Positions 16,548 to 26,242 of a stretch of DNA of 64,000 bases are shown in pieces. The notes below the pieces were generated by a model, which was not told where the DNA came from, made no database searches, and worked only from the letters and a program-made list of their open reading frames with translations. The stretch's first letter is position 1. Each line of letters starts with the position of its first letter. The DNA comes from Planctomycetaceae bacterium (GTDB lineage: Bacteria > Planctomycetota > Planctomycetia > Planctomycetales > Planctomycetaceae), in NCBI GenBank assembly GCA_014762625.1, contig JABURQ010000112.1:1-64000 (forward strand), written 5' to 3'. The position numbers and the translations under genes were made by a program.

Positions 16548-17975
16548 TTATTCAAAGGGATTTCCGCTGGTGAGCGGTTGGAAGGGGTTATCCGTTTGAG
16601 TGGACCGCGTGGCGGTATTGTTAGGCCTGGCCCAAACAGGCGAATCATCGAAGAAAGGAGATTCCTCGACGACCGACGTTTGAGGGTCGATGTTGTTGTT
16701 CGGATTTGATTCGTCGTAGGCAATGGGAGTGATCGGGGAGACGGAAGGCTCCCGCTGTTGCCGAGATTCTGAACGGGCTTGTGTGATGTTTGGTCGCGGG
16801 TTGTCGAAAATCGTCTGGATGACGGCCTCTTCGCGCAGTTCCTTGATCACCCGATCGGATGCTTCTTCCTGAAAGGTTTTGGTCATTTCATCCTTCAGAG
16901 CTTCCTGAACGTCTTCAAACGGGATGTAATGTTCCCGCTCGCGTTCCAGCACTCTCACGAGTTGCACGCCGGTCTCGCTGACGAACACATCGCTGATCTG
17001 GCCGACCGGAATCGAGAACAAGGCCTCTTCCAACGCCTGGTCGGTCAGACTGCCGCGTTGCATCCAGTCCCAGTATCCTCCCTTTTCGGCTCCCGGTCCG
17101 TCGGAATATTCTTTGGCGATCTCCGCGAAATCGACACCCCGTTTCAGATCGTTGGCGGCTTGCGTCAGTTTTTGAATGGCCCCCTGCTTGCCTCCGTTTT
17201 CGCCGTAGGAGATCAGGACCTGTTGCCAGCGAACACGCGCGGGACGATAGAATTCGTCCTGTTTTCGTTTGTTGTATTCGGCGAGGAGATCCTGACGCGT
17301 CGGTTTGGGTATCGACCCCGCTTTGGATTTCAGAAACTCGGCCGCCATCACGCGATTCCCAAAGGCTCGTTCCAAAGACGCCAGCGAGGAATTCTTCTTA
17401 TGCAGTTCCACTTCGAGTTCGTGATCGGTGTTGACCTCGAACTGTTGTTTCAGCTTCAGGATTTCTTCTTCGAACAACGACGTAATCACGCGATCCAGCG
17501 TTTCCTGCTGTTGTTTTTTCAAGGTCGATTTGAATCCTTGAATCAGCAGACGGTTGTCGATTTGAATCGGCAAGTCGCGCTCGATTAATCCCAATTTCAA
17601 TTGCTGGAACTGTTCCGGCGGAGCCTTCTGTTTCAGTTCTTCCAGCTTTTCCAGATAGGGTTCGAGTATTTCGGACGCGAGGATGGGTTCCCCATTCACG
17701 TACGCCACAGTTTTCGTATCCTTGAACGGATTATTTGATTTGTTCAGATCCGCACTCACCAGCGAAGTTTCGTTCTGCGGAGAGGTTAGTTCTTCGGCGT
17801 AGGAATCGAGCGGTAGTGTAGAGGGTGCGTCGTTATTGTAGCTGTAACGTGGAGGTGGTGGCCCGACGACGGGGACGACATCTTTCGGTTTGCGCAACTG
17901 ACAACCTACCGGTAAGAGTCCCAGCAAAACAGCCAGAAGAACTGCTTGTTGAATCCTGTGAATATTAAGCACCAT
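16548..17975 (-). CDS. PPIC-type peptidyl-prolyl isomerase lipoprotein (SurA/PrsA-like foldase)
   Basis: 475 aa. The N-terminus is a lipoprotein signal (LLGLLPVGC, lipidated Cys at residue 25). A SurA/PrsA-like N-terminal helical domain follows, containing VNGEPILASEILEPYLEKL near residue 90. The parvulin rotamase domain spans about 245-345, with DFAEIAKEYSDGPGAEKGG and the PVGQISDVFVSETGVQLVRV core. The C-terminal 90 residues are Asn/Pro/Ser-rich and probably disordered. It should help fold envelope proteins on the periplasmic side of a membrane. Its position just upstream of the secretin gene suggests the secretin could be a client, but this is inference. ATG at 17975. Confidence 0.88.
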   Translation of the reverse strand: MVLNIHRIQQAVLLAVLLGLLPVGCQLRKPKDVVPVVGPPPPRYSYNNDAPSTLPLDSYAEELTSPQNETSLVSADLNKSNNPFKDTKTVAYVNGEPILASEILEPYLEKLEELKQKAPPEQFQQLKLGLIERDLPIQIDNRLLIQGFKSTLKKQQQETLDRVITSLFEEEILKLKQQFEVNTDHELEVELHKKNSSLASLERAFGNRVMAAEFLKSKAGSIPKPTRQDLLAEYNKRKQDEFYRPARVRWQQVLISYGENGGKQGAIQKLTQAANDLKRGVDFAEIAKEYSDGPGAEKGGYWDWMQRGSLTDQALEEALFSIPVGQISDVFVSETGVQLVRVLEREREHYIPFEDVQEALKDEMTKTFQEEASDRVIKELREEAVIQTIFDNPRPNITQARSESRQQREPSVSPITPIAYDESNPNNNIDPQTSVVEESPFFDDSPVWARPNNTATRSTQTDNPFQPLTSGNPFE

Positions 17976-18068
17976 CCGTGGTGACTTTCAGGTAGGTCCG
18001 TGGATACGGTCAATCGTTGCGGATCGAGGTCGAACTGCGATTGCGTTCGAGGCGAAAGGAGCCGAATC

Positions 18069-21000
18069 TTAGGACAATCCCTCAGATGTCTGCAACACCG
18101 ATTTCAGCCGCTTCATCAGTTCGTCCGGATTTTCTGCGTCACAACGTAACAGCAGATACGCCTGGCGATCGTCGACGACTCGCAAGTCCTTTCCGACAAG
18201 ATACGCAAGCTGGGTAATCTTCTGCGCATGCCGATACGTAAAGACCGCAAAACGGTCATCCTCCAAGTGGATATCCTCGATCTCCCACTGGCGCGCATCT
18301 AATTGCAGTGACTTGAGTTGCAGCAATATCTCGACTTCTCTCGGCAGCGGACCGAAACGGTCCCGCAACTCGGATTGAATCTCGTCCAGTTCCTCAAAAT
18401 CGTTCACCAGTGAGAGTTTGCGATACATGTCAATTTTTTGCCGTCCCGAGCTGATGTAATCATCGGGCAGATATCCCGAGATCGGCAAATCGATTGAGAC
18501 ATGCAACAGATGCCTTAGCGGCTGATTTTTCATCTTCCGGACGGCGTTTTCCAGGAGTTGGCAATAGAGCTCGTACCCGACCGCCGAGATGTGCCCGCTT
18601 TGTTCGGTGCCCAGGATATTGCCGGCACCGCGAATTTCGAGATCGCGCATCGAAATTTTGAAGCCGGCTCCAAGTTCGCTGTATTCTTCAATGGCTTTGA
18701 GACGCTTGGTGGCGATAGGAGAAGGGGCCTTGTTTTCATCGACCATCAGATAGCAATACGCTTTGTGTCGATGACGACCGACCCGTCCCCGCAATTGATG
18801 CAGATCGGACAAGCCGTAATTCTGCGCCTGATTGATAAACATCGTATTGGCGTTAGGGATATCGAGGCCGCTTTCGATGATCGTCGTCGCGACGAGTACG
18901 TCGGCTCGTCCCGAGAGAAAATCATACATTCCGGCTTCGAGTTCAGCTTCTCCCATCTGCCCATGCACGACGGCGAATTTGGCTTCCGGCACGAGACTTT
19001 GCAGTTTGTCTCTGATCGACATGATGTTGTAAACGCGATTGTGGACGAAATACGCCTGGCCGCCACGATTCAATTCCCGCACGAGCGCGTTCCGAATCAA
19101 TTGATCGTCCCAGCGACAGATATTGGTCTGGACGGCGATCCGTTCCTGAGGCGGGGTCACGAGATTGGAAATATCGCGAATGCCGAGTAACGACAGGTGC
19201 AACGTCCTCGGGATCGGCGTTGCGGAGAGCGTCAGAACATCGACCTCCATGCGGAGTTGCTTCAGCCGCTCTTTCGCTTCCACGCCGAAGCGTTGCTCTT
19301 CATCGATCACGAGTAAACCGAGATCGTGAAACCGGACGTCCTGGGAAATCAGACGATGCGTCCCGACGACCAGATCGACTGCCCCCGACTCCATCCGTTC
19401 GAGAATTTTCTTCTGCTCGCCGCGCGTCCGAAATCGCGACAGCACTTCGATTTCGATCGGATACTCGGCCATCCGCTCGCTAAACGTTCGATAATGCTGC
19501 TCCGCCAGGACCGTCGTCGGCACCAGAATCGCCGCTTGGCGACCGGAGTCAATGGCTTTGAAAGCCGCTCGAATCGCGACTTCCGTCTTTCCGAATCCGA
19601 CGTCGCCGCAAATCAAGCGGTCCATCGGTTTCGAGACCTCCATATCGTGTTTGGTTTCATCGATCGCCTGGATTTGATCGTCGGTTTCCTGGTAGGGAAA
19701 TGACGCTTCAAACTCTTTTTGCCAGTGCGAATCGGCGGGACAGGCGATTCCCGGACGCGACTCGCGCGCCGCTTGCATCCGAATCATGTCGGACGCCATG
19801 TCGGCGACCGCTTGCGAGGCTTTCTCTTTTTTCTTCTTCCAGGTGAGACTGCCAAGCTTCGATAACCGGGGAAGTGACTTCTTCGCTCCGACGTATTTCT
19901 GAACGAGATGAATGAGCGACACTGGCACGTAAATCATGATCTGATCGGCGAATTCGATCGCCAGATGCTCTTCCGGTTGGCCGTCCTTATCGACCATCTT
20001 CATGCCGCGAAAACGACCGATGCCGTGCGACAGGTGGACGACATGGTCGCCCTCCTGCAGGTCGAGAAAGCTATCGATGGCGCGGGATTGCGTTGATTTT
20101 CGTTTGCGACGCGGCGTTCGCTGGACGTCGGAGCGACCGAATAATTCGTGATCGCCGATGACCAGCAATTTCCGGTCCACCAGACGGAACCCCTTCTGGA
20201 CGCGACCGAGGCAGAGTTGGACACGATTGTTGAGTCCTTCGACCTCTTGCAGCAACTCGCCGAGGCGTTCCTCCTCCCCTGGATTGTGGCAGGCGATCAG
20301 GACCGATTCCTCCTGCGCCAACAGGCTGGCCAACTCGCTGAGAACCTGATGCTTGGGCCCCGTTAAGCGTTCGACCGATTCTACATGCAATTTCAGTTCG
20401 GGGACCTCGTCACGTCGCTCCCCTCCCAATGCGGAGAGGCTTACATGGGGTCGAGCGAGAGTCGATTTGAGAATGGTCTCCGTCGTGTAGAGACCGCGCG
20501 GGTTATCGAGTCGATGCAGGTAATCGCGCCCTTCCTGCTGAAGGTCGGCCGGTTCGGAGAGCACCACCAGATATTCCTCCGGCAAGTTCTCCAGCAGCGA
20601 CTCCCCTTCATCGGAGCCGGTCTTATCGTCGGTAAACTCGATTGGATTGACCACCGAAAGCGTGACAGAATCAACCGTTTCCAGAGTCCTCTGGGTCTCG
20701 GCATCGAACGTTCTCAAGGAATCTATTTCGTCGCCGAACAACTCCATCCGGATCGGATCGAGCGCATCGGGAGGGAAGATATCGACGATCCCGCCGTGAA
20801 CGCGGAATTCTCCCGGCGATTCGACGAGATTGACGCGATCGAATTTACGATCGATCAGCCAGTCGATCAGTGCATCCAGTTCAATTTCTTCTCCGGTTGC
20901 GAGCGTCCGTTCGGAGGTTTTGAGCGCCTCCTTCGATGGCACCGGCTGCAATAAGGCGGAGATGGTGGCGAGAATCAGAGCCGGCGGCTGCGCGGAGTGA

Positions 21001-21353
21001 ATCTGCGATAAACACCGCAATCGGGATCCGAAAACCGGGTCGGCGATGGTGTGCTCTCGCGGGAGCGTCTGCCAGGCGGGAAAGACGGTTGCTGCGTCGT
21101 CGCGCCAGTCGGAGAAATCGTATTCGAGTTCTTCGAGTTCGGGTTGGCGGGGGGCGATGACGAGTAACGGGCGGTCGAGTTCGCGCTGCAAGGCGTCCAG
21201 GATGAGTGCGCGCGCAGATCCCCAGGCTCCCGCAATCGAAACGGGCTGATCTCCACGCAGGGCGGAGGCGATTTCCGGGAAACCTGCCGACTTCTGCATC
21301 AGTGGGATGAGATCCGCGAGTTCGCGAACCTCGGCAATCGATGAAGGCGACAT
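18069..21353 (-). CDS. mfd: Transcription-repair coupling factor
   Basis: 1094 aa, slightly shorter than E. coli Mfd (1148). It has the UvrB-like N-terminal module ([19 protein letters not shown]), the RNA polymerase-interacting domain with [16 protein letters not shown] near residue 435, and the RecG-like helicase core with Walker [10 protein letters not shown] near 578-585, DEEQRFGV and [12 protein letters not shown]. The C-terminal TRCF domain ([23 protein letters not shown]) is present. It releases stalled RNA polymerase and recruits UvrA to lesions. ATG at 21353; the foldase gene follows about 90 bp downstream on the same strand. Confidence 0.97.
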   Translation of the reverse strand: MSPSSIAEVRELADLIPLMQKSAGFPEIASALRGDQPVSIAGAWGSARALILDALQRELDRPLLVIAPRQPELEELEYDFSDWRDDAATVFPAWQTLPREHTIADPVFGSRLRCLSQIHSAQPPALILATISALLQPVPSKEALKTSERTLATGEEIELDALIDWLIDRKFDRVNLVESPGEFRVHGGIVDIFPPDALDPIRMELFGDEIDSLRTFDAETQRTLETVDSVTLSVVNPIEFTDDKTGSDEGESLLENLPEEYLVVLSEPADLQQEGRDYLHRLDNPRGLYTTETILKSTLARPHVSLSALGGERRDEVPELKLHVESVERLTGPKHQVLSELASLLAQEESVLIACHNPGEEERLGELLQEVEGLNNRVQLCLGRVQKGFRLVDRKLLVIGDHELFGRSDVQRTPRRKRKSTQSRAIDSFLDLQEGDHVVHLSHGIGRFRGMKMVDKDGQPEEHLAIEFADQIMIYVPVSLIHLVQKYVGAKKSLPRLSKLGSLTWKKKKEKASQAVADMASDMIRMQAARESRPGIACPADSHWQKEFEASFPYQETDDQIQAIDETKHDMEVSKPMDRLICGDVGFGKTEVAIRAAFKAIDSGRQAAILVPTTVLAEQHYRTFSERMAEYPIEIEVLSRFRTRGEQKKILERMESGAVDLVVGTHRLISQDVRFHDLGLLVIDEEQRFGVEAKERLKQLRMEVDVLTLSATPIPRTLHLSLLGIRDISNLVTPPQERIAVQTNICRWDDQLIRNALVRELNRGGQAYFVHNRVYNIMSIRDKLQSLVPEAKFAVVHGQMGEAELEAGMYDFLSGRADVLVATTIIESGLDIPNANTMFINQAQNYGLSDLHQLRGRVGRHRHKAYCYLMVDENKAPSPIATKRLKAIEEYSELGAGFKISMRDLEIRGAGNILGTEQSGHISAVGYELYCQLLENAVRKMKNQPLRHLLHVSIDLPISGYLPDDYISSGRQKIDMYRKLSLVNDFEELDEIQSELRDRFGPLPREVEILLQLKSLQLDARQWEIEDIHLEDDRFAVFTYRHAQKITQLAYLVGKDLRVVDDRQAYLLLRCDAENPDELMKRLKSVLQTSEGLS

Positions 21354-21517
21354 GGAGCAAATATTCTACCGCGGTCTTCTCAAATGACGAGGGGCATTCC
21401 TTGAAAAAACACGATTCCTCGTTGTTGGAGCTATTCGCAGCCTTAGCATCGTCTCCCTGGAAGTGCCCAGATTGGCGAGATCGGACAAGCGATTTCGTCT
21501 TCGGTGAGAAGCAGGCA

Positions 21518-22213
21518 TCATTCCGTTGTACTCTTTGATCGCGCGTTGAGGTTCAATCCGACGAGTCGCGCAATCAGGACTGTCATATAGATCTGACCGA
21601 TGACGGCTTCCAGCCAACAGAGAGTTCTCATCAATGATGAGACTGGTTGAATATCTCCGTAACCAAGCGTGGTTAGGGTGACAAAACTGAAGTAGGTCAA
21701 TGTGCCGGCAAGATGGGCGTCTTGGGAATTGGTCTCTGGAAAAGCGATCGCGTCGGGATTGAAAACGAGCGTGATAGCAAAGAAATAGCTCCAAATGACG
21801 CCGATCATGAGATAAACGCACAACGCTCCGCAGATTTCATCCACAGTAATCGAAGTCGCTTTGAACACGTCGTACAAAAAAGTGACTGCCAGCAAACCGA
21901 AAAACAGGCTACTCATTACGAGTGTCGAGGTATGAATCCGCTGATCGTCATCGAGGTATTCCAGACTGATGTCCGAAAAAGCAATCACGGCCAATCCGAC
22001 GGAAATCCAGAACAGGCGACGATATTGGCTAACAGCGATCACACAGGTAACCAAAGCAACTTGGAGAAAAATCGAATGAAGAATCTTGGTGAGCGAAAAA
22101 TCCTTGGGAGCATGCGACAATATCGAAAGAAACAATAACGATACCAGTAACAACCGGTATTTGAACGGTTGTAGCCGTTCGAGCCAAAGCTGAATGCGAA
22201 GTTGTTCGGTCAT
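21518..22213 (-). CDS. Six-TM ion channel with K+-type selectivity filter
   Basis: 231 aa, integral membrane. About six hydrophobic helices are seen, with the pore loop SFVTLTTLGYGDIQP before the last one; TLGYGD is close to the K+ filter TVGYGD. No arginine-rich S4 segment and no cytoplasmic RCK domain are present, so voltage or ligand gating is not evident. The ATG at 22213 was chosen because the TGA of the cardiolipin synthase tail copy overlaps it (ATGA, 22213-22210); the longer open frame upstream is antisense-like sequence with no protein character. The gene looks AT-richer than its neighbours. Confidence 0.8.
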   Translation of the reverse strand: MTEQLRIQLWLERLQPFKYRLLLVSLLFLSILSHAPKDFSLTKILHSIFLQVALVTCVIAVSQYRRLFWISVGLAVIAFSDISLEYLDDDQRIHTSTLVMSSLFFGLLAVTFLYDVFKATSITVDEICGALCVYLMIGVIWSYFFAITLVFNPDAIAFPETNSQDAHLAGTLTYFSFVTLTTLGYGDIQPVSSLMRTLCWLEAVIGQIYMTVLIARLVGLNLNARSKSTTE

Positions 22214-22345
22214 TGAATTGGAGCCAGTAATCGCGAAGTCTGACAAGCCAGTTGAAACAGAAACGGTTTCCGACTCAACTCGCCTCGCTTCATCTCGCGG
22301 GATTTCTCGAAATCGTCGAGCAGCATCTGTTCGACTTCGGCGGCA
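22210..22345 (-). repeat. 136-bp direct repeat, copy A
   Basis: Identical base for base to 23009-23144 (offset 799). Flanking bases differ on both sides (g22209 versus a23008; t22346 versus a23145), so the repeat ends are sharp. This copy abuts the channel gene. Confidence 0.97.
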
Positions 22346-22398
22346 TCCTCCCAATCCGAGGGAAGTTCCTCTGACGTGTGATAGTGCCTCTCGGTCAC
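22210..22398 (-). pseudogene. Duplicated 3' tail of the cardiolipin synthase gene
   Basis: The last 44 or so codons of the synthase (AAEVEQMLLDDFEKSREM onward to the APIQ stop) are repeated exactly. They are preceded by an unrelated 18-codon in-frame start beginning with GTG at 22398. The stop overlaps the channel start. It encodes no HKD motif, so it cannot be an active enzyme. It could serve as a translated leader for the channel gene. Confidence 0.8.
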
Positions 22399-22410
22399 GG
22401 AGCATGCTTT

Positions 22411-22863
22411 CTACTGTGGAGGTCTCTCTTTGAGTGAGTCCTTCTGACACTTTCGATAATTCCTGGTGATCCAATAGATGCATCCAGCCTGGAAAATCAC
22501 TCCAATCACTCCGCTAGCAAGATGCACTAGACGTTCCCAAACGCTCAGGGAACCTACGAACTGAAAACTCCAAAGAGATCGCCCACTGACGAGGAATGAC
22601 ACAAGCTCCAGTATTCCCATGATCATGCAGGGTAAGAAAATCACCCAAACAGCGAGCACAATTTTCCAATTCGGTGTGCGAACAGCTTGAATCAGTTCCC
22701 ATACTGACCATCGATTTTCAGAAAGTCGGGAAGTAGCTCTCGAGAGGATTTCTGAGTGACATTGCTCACATTGATCCTTGTGTCGCGAAATCGGTTGCGA
22801 ACAGTAAGGGCAAATCAATTGCTCGGAATGCATTGATTCGTGCGTTTTACCCGACTGACTCAT
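22411..22863 (-). CDS. Small zinc-ribbon membrane protein, 150 aa
   Basis: Not recognised as a named family. The N-terminus has a zinc ribbon, CPYC about 13 residues before CEQC (near residues 18-37). Two hydrophobic segments follow (WKIVLAVWVIFLPCMIMGIL and LVHLASGVIGVIFQAGCIYW). The ATG at 22863 is clear. The gene lies in the 663-bp unique segment between the two copies of the synthase tail, and the DNA is AT-richer than the flanks, suggesting it arrived with the duplication. Function unknown. Confidence 0.72.
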   Translation of the reverse strand: MSQSGKTHESMHSEQLICPYCSQPISRHKDQCEQCHSEILSRATSRLSENRWSVWELIQAVRTPNWKIVLAVWVIFLPCMIMGILELVSFLVSGRSLWSFQFVGSLSVWERLVHLASGVIGVIFQAGCIYWITRNYRKCQKDSLKERPPQ

Positions 22864-23008
22864 GGTTTCGACCCAAAAAGATCATATTCGATTAACGCAA
22901 GTATAGCATAAAAGCCACAGCAAACGCTCTTCACTTGCTTACTGTCTACTTTTGAACGGCTAAAACCAGACTTCGTACGACTGGTATCTCACATCCGTAG
23001 AGCGCCAA

Positions 23009-23144
23009 TCATTGAATTGGAGCCAGTAATCGCGAAGTCTGACAAGCCAGTTGAAACAGAAACGGTTTCCGACTCAACTCGCCTCGCTTCATCTCGCGGG
23101 ATTTCTCGAAATCGTCGAGCAGCATCTGTTCGACTTCGGCGGCA
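23009..23144 (-). repeat. 136-bp direct repeat, copy B (native synthase 3' end)
   Basis: This copy is the genuine end of the cardiolipin synthase coding sequence. See copy A at 22210-22345. The two copies bracket 663 bp of unique DNA. Confidence 0.97.
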
Positions 23145-24439
23145 AATTCACGATTCGCCACCGCCGCCGTGATCTCGAAATTCAGTCGAAACGAACGATT
23201 ATCGAGGTTGGCGGTTCCGACGCAGGCCAGATCGTCGTCGATCAGCATCACTTTCTGGTGCAGGAAGCCGAACTCATAACGAAAGAAGCGAATCCCGGAC
23301 GACAATCCATGCTCGATGAAGGCATACGAGGAGAGATAAACGAGCCAGTGATCGGCTTTCTCCGGGACCATGATCCGGACGTCAACTCCCCGTAAGGCGG
23401 CCAACTGGAGCGCGGCGGACACTTCATCACTGGGAACGTAATACGGCGAGGTGATCCAACAGCGTTCTCGCGCGGAATTGATCAAGTGCAGAAACATCAA
23501 GCCGCAGGAAGTCATCTGATCGGCGGGACCGGTTGGAAGAATCAGTAACTCCTGCTGGTTCTCGTGGATGGTGGTGACCTCCCAGTTGAGGCCCGTTAAT
23601 GTTGTCTCAGTGGCCCAGTGCCAGTCTTCCAGAAACGGCAACTGGACACAGAGGACCGCAGGTCCCCGCAGTTTGAGGTGCGTATCGCGCCAATGTCCGA
23701 ATCTGGGATCGCGCCCGAGGTATTCGTCGCCGACATTGTGCCCGCCGACGAATGCGACCTCCCCATCGACGATCACGATCTTGCGATGATTGCGGAAATT
23801 CAATTGAAACCGATTCGCCCAACCACGCGAGGTATGAAAAGGATGCACCTCTGCACCGGCGGCCATCAAGTCTTCAAAGAAGCTCATCCGTAATGCATGC
23901 GAACCAATCTCGTCATACAGCAAACAGACGCGGACACCCTCTTGGGCGCGTTGCCGCAAACGTTCTTTCAGATCCCGTCCGATCTGGTCATCGTGAATGA
24001 TATAAAACTGAACCAGGATATATTTTTCAGCCCGTTCGATCGCCTCGAAGATGGACGAAAATGTCGCATCGCCGTTAATCAGCAGTTCCACCTGATTGCC
24101 GCGGGTAAACGGGAGGCTGGCGAGTTGTTCGCACACGCGAAAGCGTTCCGACGCTCCCGTGAGATCGGCTCCATACTCGTCAGTGAAACTACTGAGCCCC
24201 TCGGCGACTTGCCTCTGGATATGCTGGTCTCCCTGTTGGCGGGAGACCACGTAGCCTTCAAACTTGTTGCGTCCAAACACCCAATACAACGGCAACGAGA
24301 CGAGCGGAAATAATACCAGCGCAAAGAACCAGGCGACTGCCCCTTGAGCGGTACGGGTCCGCATCACGTTATGAAACGCCGTCAGGACTCCCAGCAGTTC
24401 AACGGCGGAATAAATCGCTGTGTAAGAAACAAACTCCAC
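23009..24439 (-). CDS. cls: Cardiolipin synthase (phospholipase D family)
   Basis: 476 aa. Two N-terminal membrane segments (including GAVAWFFALVLFPLVSLPLY) precede two phospholipase D domains. The HKD motifs are HRKIVIVDG near residue 217, with GGHN following, and HQKVMLIDD near 395, with GTANLDNRSF following. It condenses two phosphatidylglycerols, or PG with another phospholipid, into cardiolipin at the inner membrane. The start is GTG at 24439, preceded by AAGGA at an 8-base distance. Its last 136 bases are duplicated downstream. An SDR gene ends 71 bp upstream of its start. Confidence 0.94.
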   Translation of the reverse strand: MEFVSYTAIYSAVELLGVLTAFHNVMRTRTAQGAVAWFFALVLFPLVSLPLYWVFGRNKFEGYVVSRQQGDQHIQRQVAEGLSSFTDEYGADLTGASERFRVCEQLASLPFTRGNQVELLINGDATFSSIFEAIERAEKYILVQFYIIHDDQIGRDLKERLRQRAQEGVRVCLLYDEIGSHALRMSFFEDLMAAGAEVHPFHTSRGWANRFQLNFRNHRKIVIVDGEVAFVGGHNVGDEYLGRDPRFGHWRDTHLKLRGPAVLCVQLPFLEDWHWATETTLTGLNWEVTTIHENQQELLILPTGPADQMTSCGLMFLHLINSARERCWITSPYYVPSDEVSAALQLAALRGVDVRIMVPEKADHWLVYLSSYAFIEHGLSSGIRFFRYEFGFLHQKVMLIDDDLACVGTANLDNRSFRLNFEITAAVANREFAAEVEQMLLDDFEKSREMKRGELSRKPFLFQLACQTSRLLAPIQ

Positions 24440-24509
24440 TCAATCGATCCTTTTTCGGGACGCCCGCGATTTGTGATGGACGAGATCAAACAGGTTGTTG
24501 GTTGTTGTA

Positions 24510-25268
24510 TTAATGGGGGGCGTGCAGATGTTCTCCGCCGGTGATCTTCAGAATTTCTCCCGTCACAAATTCGGACTCTAACAGGTAAACCACGCCGCGA
24601 ACGATGTCCTCCGGCGAACCGGTCCGATTTAAGGGGATCGTCTGTTTCGCGCGACGGTCGTGATCCTCGTCGGCATCGGGAGGAGCCAGGACGGCACCGG
24701 GATGAATGCCGTTGACTCGGATTCGGGGAGCCAGTTCTTTGGCCAGCATGCGTGTCATGGCAACCAGTCCCGACTTGGTCAGGGTATAGGCATCGTGACC
24801 TGGAGGATGCTCTTCTCCCCGCCAGTCGCAGATGTTGATGATGTGCCCCTTCTGGTCGGGTTTCAAGCCGCGTACGAATTCCTGACTCAGAAAGAACGGG
24901 GCTTGCAGATTGACGACAAACTGCCGGTTCCACATCTCCTCGGTGGTTTGCAGTAGCGTCCCTTCCTCAAATAGAGAGGCGCTGTTTATCAACACGTCGA
25001 GGCTTCCCAGTTCGCCCCGGACGGCCTGGGATAATTCTCGGGCGGTTTCGACCGGCTGCGAAAGATCGCCGCCAAAGGGCTGGGCAGTCCCCCCGAGATC
25101 TCGAATCTCGGCAACTGTCTGTTCGGCTTCGTCGTGAGATGAGTTGTAATGGACGGCAACGGAGTATCCCAACCGCCCGAGTTCGAGAGCGATGGCCCGT
25201 CCGACGCGTACGGCGGAACCCGTGATCAGAACAGTTTGCGGTCGGGTGGTTTCATTCATCAATTTCAT
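24510..25268 (-). CDS. Short-chain dehydrogenase/reductase, pteridine reductase-like
   Basis: 252 aa Rossmann-fold NADPH enzyme. The cofactor motif TGSAVRVGRAIA replaces the standard TGxxxGxG, as in pteridine reductase/FolM-like SDRs, and AVHYNSS supports NADPH preference. Catalytic Tyr and Lys are in YTLTKSGL (about residues 160-167), and RVNGIHPGAV follows. It may reduce dihydropterins or dihydrofolate, but the substrate is not certain. The ATG at 25268 overlaps the upstream stop (ATGA), so it is translationally coupled to the CNNM-like gene. A second ATG three codons in is possible. Confidence 0.85.
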   Translation of the reverse strand: MKLMNETTRPQTVLITGSAVRVGRAIALELGRLGYSVAVHYNSSHDEAEQTVAEIRDLGGTAQPFGGDLSQPVETARELSQAVRGELGSLDVLINSASLFEEGTLLQTTEEMWNRQFVVNLQAPFFLSQEFVRGLKPDQKGHIINICDWRGEEHPPGHDAYTLTKSGLVAMTRMLAKELAPRIRVNGIHPGAVLAPPDADEDHDRRAKQTIPLNRTGSPEDIVRGVVYLLESEFVTGEILKITGGEHLHAPH

Positions 25269-26242
25269 GCTCTTGTTAAAGCTTCGATCAAACCTTGCTC
25301 GTTCACAACTCCGAGAACCTGCTCCCCTTTCTTGACAACACCGATCTTCGCTTCCTGTTCCCGCAACGTCAGCAACGCCTCCAGACGATTCTCGGTCTCT
25401 GCGAACACCGGCATTTCCTGAATATGCGATTTGACGGGGCTTCGAGTCAGCAGAATATCGACCGTCCGCACGTAACCGTACCAGTCGTTCTCACTCTCCG
25501 CTCGGTGAATAATCACATACGCCACTCCATACAAGCGTGCCATATCGAGGATCTGTTCACGATCGGCGCTGTCCGGGAGTCCGATCAGGCGAGCCGTGGG
25601 CGTCATCACTGATGTAATGCGTTCCTGGACCAGCCGCATCAGCCCCGACACCATCCGGTTTTGCACATCGAGCAGAATCCCTTCCCGGTGTCCTTGGGAG
25701 AGGACTTGCGCCAGTCGGTTTCGTCCGAGGATTGCTGAGCTATGACGATCGTTATCCCGGGATAACTTTTCAAAGATCCGCGCAATCAGAATCAAGGGAA
25801 AGCTGACAGGGCGAAAGACCAGATCAAACACTCGGAACAGTTTGCTGTCCCGCCGAAGCAGAGACATCGGCGCCCGGAAATACAGATTTTTCGGGAGCAA
25901 CTCCCCACAGATGAACACAATCGGGGAGACCGCGAGAGTGGCCAGCACTTCCGCGTAGCCCCCCTTTTCTGAGAGTTGATGACTGACGAACAATCCGACC
26001 GCCAGTGTCGTGATGTAATTGGCGACGTTATTCCCGACGAGACAGGTCGCGACAAAGCGGCTGGGGTTCTGAATAAACCATAACAGCCGGGACGCGATCG
26101 AGTCTCCCGCTTGCGAATCGATGTTCAACCGCAAAACGCTGATCCGATAGAAACCGGTTTCGACGCCGCTGAAAAACGCCGAGAGACGCAGTCCCAACAA
26201 AAACAGCATCATCGTCCCTAAAACGTAGAAGGTATCATTCAT
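25265..26242 (-). CDS. CNNM/HlyC-CorC-type membrane protein, short paralog
   Basis: 325 aa. An N-terminal DUF21 domain with about three or four membrane segments (MLFLLGLRLSAFFSGVETGFYR and CLVGNNVANYITTLAV are diagnostic) is followed by a CBS pair (VMTPTARLIGLPDSADREQ, MPVFAETENRLEAL). The C-terminal CorC/HlyC transporter-associated domain is missing, unlike its neighbour. The family handles Mg2+ or Co2+ efflux or resistance. The ATG at 26242 overlaps the upstream stop by 8 bases; the long in-frame upstream extension lies within the neighbouring gene and has no protein character. Confidence 0.88.
   Translation of the reverse strand: MNDTFYVLGTMMLFLLGLRLSAFFSGVETGFYRISVLRLNIDSQAGDSIASRLLWFIQNPSRFVATCLVGNNVANYITTLAVGLFVSHQLSEKGGYAEVLATLAVSPIVFICGELLPKNLYFRAPMSLLRRDSKLFRVFDLVFRPVSFPLILIARIFEKLSRDNDRHSSAILGRNRLAQVLSQGHREGILLDVQNRMVSGLMRLVQERITSVMTPTARLIGLPDSADREQILDMARLYGVAYVIIHRAESENDWYGYVRTVDILLTRSPVKSHIQEMPVFAETENRLEALLTLREQEAKIGVVKKGEQVLGVVNEQGLIEALTRA

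Noticed and set aside
22214-22483. Longer start for the ion channel gene
   Set aside because: The extra 90 codons overlap the cls tail copy in another frame and lack hydrophobic or conserved character.
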